Shown: positions 57,753 through 64,000 of the stretch, one piece after another
How the letters are laid out: each line of letters opens with the position of its first letter
Position numbering within the stretch: position 1 is the first letter of the stretch
Assembly (NCBI GenBank): GCA_964500965.1
Contig: CAZCQZ010000003.1
Coordinates: forward strand, 49,426-113,425
Length of the DNA: 64,000 bases
Direction: 5' to 3'
From: JAISGQ01 sp964500965
GTDB lineage: Bacteria; Bacillota; Clostridia; Oscillospirales; Acutalibacteraceae
Translations under genes and position numbers: made by a program
The notes under the pieces: generated by a model
Seen by the model: only the letters and a program-made list of their open reading frames with translations
Databases searched by the model: none
Told to the model about the DNA's origin: nothing

Positions 57753-58001
57753 TTACAGTTTAAAGTCTTCCTGAGAATATTCCCTCGGCAACACCGGCAG
57801 CTCCGGTTCACGCATTGTCGGGTCATATTTAAAGCGCATGCATTTATCATCGGGCTTGACTTCACCCTTTTTATCGCATTTTAAGCCGCCGTCACTTTGC
57901 TTGCAATAATAGCAGTATTTACACGCCGGCGTTATTTTTTTGTCGAACAAATACTTCGCCACAGGGCATCTGCTCCTTGTTTTTTTCTTAATTTTATACA
58001 C
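57753..58001 (-). CDS. Small cysteine-rich protein, uncharacterised
   Basis: 82 residues from GTG 58001. Cysteines at about 12, 27, 30, 33, 41 and 49 (CPVAKYLF, CKYCYYCKQ, KCDKKGEV, DDKCMRF), suggesting a zinc or Fe-S site. C-terminal EPELPVLPREYSQEDFKL is acidic and proline-rich. No named family recognised. The GTG overlaps the ylbJ stop by 8 nt (GTGTATAA); operon position suggests use with metF or YlbJ, but neither is shown. Confidence 0.72.
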   Translation of the reverse strand: MYKIKKKTRSRCPVAKYLFDKKITPACKYCYYCKQSDGGLKCDKKGEVKPDDKCMRFKYDPTMREPELPVLPREYSQEDFKL

Positions 58002-59064
58002 TATTTTCGCCCTTTGTCAAGTGGTCGGGCAGGCACATGACCGCCATAAGACACATTATTACGAGACAAACCGAGCCTGTCACCGTCGGCATTGCGATTA
58101 TTCCCGTTTTCACTGCCGACACTTCCACGGTATTTTCAGGCATCAGCGGCATTGCAATAGCAGTCAGAAATGCGCAGATTATTCCCTGAACAAGTCTTAT
58201 TGCCGTGAATTTCAGCTTATTTATCGGAATTTCTCCCAGCACCGAAAAAATCTGGAAATGTACCGACAAGCCACCAAACCCCAGCGCAAACGCCACAAGA
58301 GGAAAGCCTGCCTTTGATGCGGCAACGCACCCTCCGCTGACCTCAAGAAATGTCGGAAGCAACGCCTGCGCCGCTGTTTCGGGCACTCCTGCCGCAGTCA
58401 GCAGGCGGAAAATCAGGCGATTTATTCCCAACGCATCTCCGAGACTTAACAGACATGAAAACAACACCACAAAAACGCACACGGAAAGCAGGGTTTTTGC
58501 CGCGTCAAGAGCAGAGGTCACAAAAGCATTATCATGCGTCTCCTTTTTCACGGTTTCGCTCTGTCGTACCGGTTCTTTTTTTGCAGGCAATGTCACAATA
58601 ATCCCCGTTATCACAACGGAAAAACACAAAGCCGTCAGAAGAAGCAATCCTGCCGCAGAGCTTTTATATATTCCGCCTCCGACTGCTCCCAATACAAATG
58701 CCGGACCTGCGGACACCGCAATATAAGCAAGCCGCTGTGCCTGTTCTCCGCTCAGGGCATTTCTGTTATAAAGCTCCTTTACTGCCGCCGCACCTGCCGG
58801 ATAGCCTCCGCACATTGCCGCAAACAGCACGAAACCTGCACATTCCGGCAATGCAAACAGCTTTCCGAGCGGTTTTGAAAAGGGTTTTGAAATTTTCTGC
58901 GCTAATCCTGTTCTTATAAGCAGCAATGAGCAGAACATCAGCGGAAACAGTGACGGTATAACCATGGACAGGCAAAGCTCCAGACCGCTTTTTACCCCCT
59001 CTGCCGCCTGTGCCGGAAAGATTGCGGTTACAACAAAAAGCAGTGCAGTTAAGGTGTATTTCAT
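57994..59064 (-). CDS. ylbJ: Sporulation integral membrane protein YlbJ
   Basis: 356 residues from MKYTLTALLFVVTAIFPAQA at ATG 59064 (GGAG upstream; the longer frame lacks a ribosome site). About eight membrane segments; nucleoside-recognition (Gate) pattern LSMVIPSLFPLMFCSLLLIRTG, FAAMCGGYPAGAAAVKELYN, VSAGPAFVLGAVGGGIY, LLPTFLEVSGGCVAA. In Bacillus YlbJ is a SigE-dependent mother-cell protein needed for cortex or spore heat resistance. Leads the metF-metH operon here. Divergent from yqfC. Confidence 0.86.
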   Translation of the reverse strand: MKYTLTALLFVVTAIFPAQAAEGVKSGLELCLSMVIPSLFPLMFCSLLLIRTGLAQKISKPFSKPLGKLFALPECAGFVLFAAMCGGYPAGAAAVKELYNRNALSGEQAQRLAYIAVSAGPAFVLGAVGGGIYKSSAAGLLLLTALCFSVVITGIIVTLPAKKEPVRQSETVKKETHDNAFVTSALDAAKTLLSVCVFVVLFSCLLSLGDALGINRLIFRLLTAAGVPETAAQALLPTFLEVSGGCVAASKAGFPLVAFALGFGGLSVHFQIFSVLGEIPINKLKFTAIRLVQGIICAFLTAIAMPLMPENTVEVSAVKTGIIAMPTVTGSVCLVIMCLMAVMCLPDHLTKGENSV

Positions 59065-59084
59065 ATAATCACTCTCCGCTGTAA

Positions 59085-59113
59085 TAGGTATGCATAAACG
59101 CCGCATATTATTA
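59085..59113 (-). promoter_or_regulatory. SigE-like promoter of ylbJ
   Basis: Minus strand TAATAAT (59113-59107; SigE -35 KMATATT), 14-nt spacer, CATACCTA (59092-59085; SigE -10 CATACANT, two mismatches). Start about 14 nt before the ylbJ ATG. Inference from Bacillus consensus. Confidence 0.45.
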
Positions 59114-59138
59114 AGCATGATTACCGGAGGTGGTTTGC

Positions 59139-59417
59139 ATGAACAAAAATACTTCGGAGGAAAAGCAAAATCTCCGTTCAAAGCTGCGTTCCCTTTCCAT
59201 GTCGCTGAAAGGGCGTGACAGCCATATTGAAATTAACAACGGCTGTGAAGTTCTCATTGAGGGCTGTCGCGGAATTATCGAGTACTCGGATACTAAAATC
59301 CGCGTCAGCGCAGGTCAGCAGGCCGTTTCCGTCATGGGTACGGAGCTGGCGGTAAGAAATATGTTCACACACGTTATTGTTATTGTCGGTCGGATTTCGG
59401 GTATCGAATATTCCTGA
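59139..59417 (+). CDS. yqfC: Sporulation protein YqfC
   Basis: 92 residues from MNKNTSEEKQNLRSKLRSLS at ATG 59139 (GGAGGT 7 nt upstream). YabP/YqfC family: SHIEINNGCEVLIEGCRGIIEYSDTKIRVSAG, then LAVRNMFTHVIVIVGRISGIEY. SigE-controlled in Bacillus. Co-transcribed with yqfD, 16 nt downstream. Confidence 0.88.
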   Translation: MNKNTSEEKQNLRSKLRSLSMSLKGRDSHIEINNGCEVLIEGCRGIIEYSDTKIRVSAGQQAVSVMGTELAVRNMFTHVIVIVGRISGIEYS

Positions 59418-59433
59418 AACGGTGGTGCGGTTT

Positions 59434-60606
59434 ATGAAAAGTCACATTTTAAGATTTCTCTGCGGCAGTGTGCGGTTTTCCGCAAAGGGGCAGTTTCCGG
59501 AGCGCTTTATTAACCTTGCAATGCGCAATAGTGCTTCCCTCTGGGACATAAAGCGCGATGAGGACGGATTTACCGCCTGCGTAATTGCCGGACACTATAA
59601 GGGTTTGCGTTCTGTCGCACGCAAAACGCACACCGAAATGCGTTTGATTTCCAAACACGGTTTGCCCTTTGCTCTGCTGCCGTACCGTCACCGGGTCGGC
59701 TTTGTGCTGGGCTTTATTTTCTTTTGCCTTACGCTTTTCACAATGTCGAATTTTATTTGGATAATCGAATATCCCGATGTTGAAGATGACCTCAGCGATA
59801 AAATTATTTCCGTTTCCGACAGCATCGGACTTACTCCCGGCAGACTTCGTTCAACTGTTGACCATGAAGCTCTCTCAACATTGCTGGAGCTTAATATAAA
59901 CGAGCTTTCCTGGGCTGCCGTCAATGTTTACGGCAGCCGCGTTACTGTAGATGTCCGCCGGTATGAGCAGCTTCCGGAACGAATCAACATTGACAAACCG
60001 TGTAATATTGTCGCTTCGACCGGCGGCGTTATTGTTGATGTCGTTTCCTACGGAGGTTCAACCGAGGTTCGGAAGGGCGACGTTGTAGCCCCCGGAGATT
60101 TACTCATAAGCGGCGTTGTGGACGATGCCTCCGGCTCTGTCAGCATTGTACACGCCATGGGCACTGTAACTGCGCGCACCGATTACCGATTTGCGGAAAC
60201 CGTCACCTTTGAGCAAACCGAGCCGTTAACCACCGGTCGGTGTATAACCGTGCGGCGGCTTACGTTTTTCGGTCTGGAAATACCGCTGTACATAGGCAAA
60301 GCTCCGAAAGGGGACTTTATAAAAAACAGCAGTGAAGCTTCTCTTAAAATAGGTTCTCTGGAAATTCCCATAAGCTATATTAAGGAAACATGGATTGAAA
60401 CCGCCGAGATGACCCATTATATTTCCGAACGCGACGCCGTCAGCCGTGCCCGTGAACAAATCGAAAAGCGTATACTTGAGCTTGGCGAAATCGAAATAAT
60501 ATCACGCAGTGAGCAAATCGAAACAGACAAAAACGGCGTGACCGTAACTGTGGATTTTTCGGTTTATCAGGATATTGCCGTCGAGGAAAGCATACTGATT
60601 GATTGA
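59434..60606 (+). CDS. yqfD: Sporulation protein YqfD
   Basis: 390 residues from MKSHILRFLCGSVRFSAKGQ. Membrane helix at about 85-108 (VGFVLGFIFFCLTLFTMSN), IWIIEYPDVEDDLSDKI, LNINELSWAAVNVYGSRVTVDV (POTRA-like), YGGSTEVRKGDVVAPGDLLISGVV and WIETAEMTHYISERDAV, typical of SpoIV-type YqfD. Acts in the mother cell at the forespore membrane during engulfment. GGTGG site upstream. phoH, its usual neighbour, is not next. Confidence 0.87.
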   Translation: MKSHILRFLCGSVRFSAKGQFPERFINLAMRNSASLWDIKRDEDGFTACVIAGHYKGLRSVARKTHTEMRLISKHGLPFALLPYRHRVGFVLGFIFFCLTLFTMSNFIWIIEYPDVEDDLSDKIISVSDSIGLTPGRLRSTVDHEALSTLLELNINELSWAAVNVYGSRVTVDVRRYEQLPERINIDKPCNIVASTGGVIVDVVSYGGSTEVRKGDVVAPGDLLISGVVDDASGSVSIVHAMGTVTARTDYRFAETVTFEQTEPLTTGRCITVRRLTFFGLEIPLYIGKAPKGDFIKNSSEASLKIGSLEIPISYIKETWIETAEMTHYISERDAVSRAREQIEKRILELGEIEIISRSEQIETDKNGVTVTVDFSVYQDIAVEESILID

Positions 60607-60753
60607 CGGGCAGGAATGGTTTTACGCCCGATAATATTGTGAAAAAGCAGAGCATTTGCGATATAATTATTTTAAAGGACAGTAGTTTCGACAATTTAAT
60701 CTTTCTAATCTATATATAACAATCAGGAAGTGGTATAAAAGCGGTATTTTCAC

Positions 60754-60782
60754 TTTACATCTTAAAATATTTGTGTTAAAAT
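60754..60782 (+). promoter_or_regulatory. nifJ promoter
   Basis: TTTACA (60754-60759), 17-nt spacer, TAAAAT (60777-60782); predicted start near 60789. Confidence 0.6.
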
Positions 60783-60793
60783 ATTGTTTGGTG

Positions 60794-60822
60794 TGGCAGA
60801 CCTTTTTTGAGTATGTCTGCCA
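60794..60822 (+). promoter_or_regulatory. 5' leader hairpin of nifJ
   Basis: TGGCAGAC ... GTCTGCCA, a perfect 8-bp stem with a T-rich 13-nt loop a few nt after the predicted transcription start, fitting an mRNA-stabilising element. Confidence 0.5.
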
Positions 60823-60863
60823 ACAAGTATGTTTAACTATCCTAAAAGGAGGACAATAAAAAC

Positions 60864-63800
60864 ATGGCAAGAACTATGCACACCATGGATGGTAACAGCG
60901 CAGCCGCACACGTTTCCTATGCGTTTACTGACGTTGCCGCCATCTACCCCATTACCCCGTCTTCCGTCATGGCTGACGAGACGGATAAGTACGCTGCTGC
61001 CGGCAGAAAGAATCTTTTCGGCCGCGAAGTCCGCGTAACCGAGATGCAGTCCGAGGCAGGCGCAGCAGGCGCAGTCCACGGCTCTCTCGCAGCAGGTGCT
61101 CTGACCACCACCTACACCGCTTCTCAGGGTCTTCTCCTCATGATACCCAATATGTACAAGATGGCAGGTGAGCTGCTTCCCAGCGTTATCCACGTTTCCG
61201 CACGTGCTCTCGCTTCTCATGCGCTCTCCATTTTCGGTGACCATTCCGACATCTATGCCTGCCGTCAGACCGGTTATGCAATGCTCTGCTCCAACAACCC
61301 TCAGGAAGTTATGGACCTGGGTGCTGTTGCTCACCTTGCAGCTATCAAGGGCAGAGTTCCTTTCCTGCATTTCTTTGACGGCTTCCGCACTTCCCACGAG
61401 ATTCAGAAGATTGCAACCTGGGATTACGAAGACCTCGGCGAAATGCTTGACTGGGACGCTGTTGAGGCTTATCGCCGCCGCTCCCTCAATCCCGAACACC
61501 CTGTTCTCCGCGGTACTGCTCAGAACCCCGACATCTTCTTCCAGGCTCGTGAGGCTTGTAACAAGTATTACGATGCTGTTCCCTCCATCGTTGAGGAATA
61601 CATGGACAAGGTTAATGCCAAAATCGGCACTAACTACAAGCCCTTTAACTATTACGGTGCCCCCGACGCAGAAAAGGTCATTATCGCTATGGGCTCTGTC
61701 TGCGATACCATCGAGGAGACTATCGACTATATGATTGCAAACGGCGAAAAGGTCGGTCTTGTCAAGGTACACCTTTACCGTCCGTTCTGCGCGGAAAAGC
61801 TGGTTGCGGCTATTCCCTCCACCGTCAAGGCTATCGCTGTGCTTGACAGAACAAAAGAGCCGGGTGCTCTCGGTGAGCCTCTCTATCTTGACGTTGCCGC
61901 TTCTATCGCAGGCACTGCTTTCGGCGGTGTTAAGCTCTGCGGCGGTCGTTACGGTCTCGGTTCCAAGGATACCACTCCCGCTCAGATTATCGCCGTATAC
62001 CGCAACCTCGACAGTGCCGAGATGAAGAAGACCTTTACTATCGGCATTGAGGACGACGTTACCAACCTTTCTCTTGCTATCACCGAAAACCCCAACACCA
62101 CTCCCGAAGGCACAACCTGCTGTAAATTCTGGGGTCTTGGTTCTGACGGTACTGTCGGTGCTAACAAGAACTCCATAAAGATTATCGGTGACCACACCGA
62201 TATGTATGCTCAGGGCTACTTCGCATACGACTCCAAAAAGTCCGGCGGTATCACAATCTCTCACCTGCGTTTCGGTAAGACTCCCATTAAGTCTACTTAC
62301 TACGTCAACAAGGCAAACTTTGTTGCCTGCCACAACCCCTCCTATGTTGACAAGTATGACATGGTTGAGGATCTTCTTCCCGGCGGCACATTCCTGCTCA
62401 ACTGCGCATGGGACGTTGAGGAGCTCGGTAAGAGACTTCCCGGCAAGATGAAGCGTTACATTGCTCAGAACAACATCAGCTTCTACACCATTGATGCTAC
62501 CAGCATCGCTGTTGAAATCGGTCTTGGTGCTACCCGTACCAACACTATCCTCCAGTCCGCATTCTTCAAGCTTGCCAACATCATTCCCATTGAGGACGCT
62601 GTTGAGTTTATGAAGAAAGCCGCTTACAAGTCCTACAGCAAAAAGGGTGAGGACATTGTAAACATGAACTATGCGGCTATCGACAAGGGCTATCAGAACG
62701 TTGTCAAGGTCGATGTTCCTGCCGAGTGGGCAAACGCAGAGGACGTTGTTGTTGAGCACGAGGTCAAAGGCGACCGTGCAGAGCTTGTTGACTTTGTTAA
62801 GAATATCCTTACTCCCGTCAACGCTCAGAAAGGCGATTCTCTCCCCGTTTCCACATTCGTTAAGGACGCCGACGGCACATTCCCCCAGGGTTCTGCCGCT
62901 TATGAGAAGCGCGGTATCGCAGTATTCGTTCCCGAATGGAACACCGAAAACTGCATTCAGTGTAACTTCTGCTCCTATGTTTGCCCCCACGCTGTTATCC
63001 GTCCCGTTGCAATGACCGAGGACGAGCTTGCGGCAGCTCCCGCAAACACAAAGAGCCTTGATATGACCGGCGTTCCCGGCATGAAGTTTGTTATGACCGT
63101 TTCCGCACTCGACTGCACAGGTTGCGGTTCCTGCGTAAACGTCTGCCCCGGCAAGAAGGGTGAAAAGGCTCTTACCATGAAGCCTATCGACACTCAGAGA
63201 GCCGAGCAGGACGTATTCACCTACGGTCTTGATATTGACGAGAAAGAAGCCGTTAAAGCTAAGTTCTCCGATAAGACAGTTAAGGGCAGCCAGTTTAAGC
63301 AGCCGCTTCTTGAGTACTCCGGTGCTTGCGCAGGCTGTGGCGAAACTCCTTATGCTAAGCTCATGACCCAGCTTTTCGGTGACAGAGCTTACATTGCCAA
63401 CGCAACAGGCTGTTCCTCCATCTGGGGCGGCTCTGCTCCCTCCACTCCTTACACCGTCAACAAGAAAGGTCACGGTCCTGCATGGGCTAACTCCCTCTTT
63501 GAGGACAATGCCGAGTTCGGTCTCGGTATGACCCTTGCTCAGAACGCTATCCGTGCACGTCTTTCCGGCTACGTTGAGGAGATTATCGCTAACACCGACT
63601 GCGACTGCACAAAGGCTGCCGCTCAGGAATATCTCGATACTTTCAACGACAGTGCCGCTAACAGAGCCGCTGCCGACAAGCTTATTGAGTGCTGTGAGAA
63701 GTGCGACTGCAATGCAGCTAAGAAGATTCTTGCCGACAAGGACTTCCTTGCGAAGAAATCCATGTGGATATTCGGCGGCGACGGTTGGGCATATGACATC

Positions 63801-64000
63801 GGCTTCGGCGGTCTTGACCATGTTCTTGCTTCCGGCGAAAATGTAAACGTTCTCGTATTCGATACCGAAGTTTACTCCAACACCGGCGGTCAGGCTTCCA
63901 AGTCCACTCCTGTAGGCTCTGTTGCACAGTTTGCCGCAACAGGTAAGGCTACTAAGAAGAAAGACCTTGCTCAGATTGCCATGAGCTACGGCTATGTCTA
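60864..64000 (+). CDS. nifJ: Pyruvate:ferredoxin (flavodoxin) oxidoreductase, partial
   Basis: Oxidative decarboxylation of pyruvate to acetyl-CoA with ferredoxin reduction. 1045 residues visible, C-terminal end of the roughly 1180-residue enzyme cut by the window. GGAGG 11 nt before ATG 60864. Pyrimidine-binding and domain II motifs: YPITPSSVMADETDKY, TTTYTASQGLLLMIPNMYK; two ferredoxin-type [4Fe-4S] motifs NCIQCNFCSYVCPHAV and DCTGCGSCVNVCPGKKG; cluster Cys and TPP site CAGCGETPYAKL, GCSSIWGGSAPSTPYT, GGDGWAYDIGFGGLDHVLAS and YSNTGGQASKSTP. Central to anaerobic acetyl-CoA and hydrogen metabolism. Confidence 0.96.
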   Translation, partial: MARTMHTMDGNSAAAHVSYAFTDVAAIYPITPSSVMADETDKYAAAGRKNLFGREVRVTEMQSEAGAAGAVHGSLAAGALTTTYTASQGLLLMIPNMYKMAGELLPSVIHVSARALASHALSIFGDHSDIYACRQTGYAMLCSNNPQEVMDLGAVAHLAAIKGRVPFLHFFDGFRTSHEIQKIATWDYEDLGEMLDWDAVEAYRRRSLNPEHPVLRGTAQNPDIFFQAREACNKYYDAVPSIVEEYMDKVNAKIGTNYKPFNYYGAPDAEKVIIAMGSVCDTIEETIDYMIANGEKVGLVKVHLYRPFCAEKLVAAIPSTVKAIAVLDRTKEPGALGEPLYLDVAASIAGTAFGGVKLCGGRYGLGSKDTTPAQIIAVYRNLDSAEMKKTFTIGIEDDVTNLSLAITENPNTTPEGTTCCKFWGLGSDGTVGANKNSIKIIGDHTDMYAQGYFAYDSKKSGGITISHLRFGKTPIKSTYYVNKANFVACHNPSYVDKYDMVEDLLPGGTFLLNCAWDVEELGKRLPGKMKRYIAQNNISFYTIDATSIAVEIGLGATRTNTILQSAFFKLANIIPIEDAVEFMKKAAYKSYSKKGEDIVNMNYAAIDKGYQNVVKVDVPAEWANAEDVVVEHEVKGDRAELVDFVKNILTPVNAQKGDSLPVSTFVKDADGTFPQGSAAYEKRGIAVFVPEWNTENCIQCNFCSYVCPHAVIRPVAMTEDELAAAPANTKSLDMTGVPGMKFVMTVSALDCTGCGSCVNVCPGKKGEKALTMKPIDTQRAEQDVFTYGLDIDEKEAVKAKFSDKTVKGSQFKQPLLEYSGACAGCGETPYAKLMTQLFGDRAYIANATGCSSIWGGSAPSTPYTVNKKGHGPAWANSLFEDNAEFGLGMTLAQNAIRARLSGYVEEIIANTDCDCTKAAAQEYLDTFNDSAANRAAADKLIECCEKCDCNAAKKILADKDFLAKKSMWIFGGDGWAYDIGFGGLDHVLASGENVNVLVFDTEVYSNTGGQASKSTPVGSVAQFAATGKATKKKDLAQIAMSYGYV

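Noticed and set aside
60837..63821. 994-codon open frame antisense to nifJ
   Set aside because: It mirrors a certain, highly expressed gene with strong codon bias; the antisense product is low-complexity (many Gly, Val, Cys, Asn), has no recognisable domain and no plausible ribosome site.

Overview
The window is a chromosomal segment of an endospore-forming, low-to-mid G+C Clostridia bacterium, most like an uncultured gut Oscillospirales/Ruminococcaceae lineage. The support is an intact sigK with a pro-sequence, ylbJ, yqfC, yqfD, a pdaB-type deacetylase, zinc-type (C+) S14, S4, L36 and L24, map plus a KOW-protein gene inside the spc operon, and a one-piece pyruvate:ferredoxin oxidoreductase. 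I see no insertion sequences, prophage or CRISPR. Species-level assignment is inference.

Layout. 1-7.1 kb: partial formate-THF ligase (minus), divergent rodA/ftsW-family gene, DUF421/DUF4363 pair, sugar isomerase-like protein, two small membrane proteins, sigK, and a YhbD-like regulator with a bactofilin gene behind a twin-operator promoter. 7.1-12.2 kb: a frameshifted gene, GNAT, TmrB-like NTPase, MarR regulator plus citrate synthase, alpha/beta hydrolase. 12.2-28.2 kb (minus): the complete S10-spc-alpha ribosomal superoperon from rpsJ to rplQ, with secY, adk, map, a KOW gene, infA, rpmJ and rpoA; it starts from an extended -10 promoter followed by a roughly 310-nt leader holding a terminator/antiterminator pair, and has a second likely promoter before rpoA.

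28.4-35.5 kb (minus): a translationally coupled acyltransferase - GT8 - GT8::acyltransferase operon, then a membrane protein and a 900-residue fusion of a MoCF/CinA-like domain, a sortase fold lacking the catalytic His and Cys, a Thr-rich linker and a SpoIID/LytB domain. 35.5-43.9 kb: FucO-like alcohol dehydrogenase, polysaccharide deacetylase, GH27, an ECF sigma/membrane partner pair, and a response regulator-histidine kinase-nitroreductase operon. 43.9-46.7 kb: iron-sulfur flavoprotein, tRNA-Ser, a REP/MITE-like array of tiny hairpins, small membrane protein, XRE-S24 regulator without a catalytic Ser, lone nadA. 46.7-53 kb: NlpC/P60 enzyme, serine hydrolase and a multi-SH3 GH24 lysozyme.

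53-64 kb: minus-strand operon ylbJ - small Cys protein - metF - methionine synthase activation protein - metH - xth, divergent yqfC-yqfD, and nifJ running off the right edge. Together with fhs at the left edge, metF, the activation protein and metH make a folate one-carbon/methionine set. Many transcription units end in strong, often bidirectional hairpins; several share a CTGTAAAA core with compensating stem changes. Three secreted or surface cell-wall proteins share the same Thr-rich linker style.
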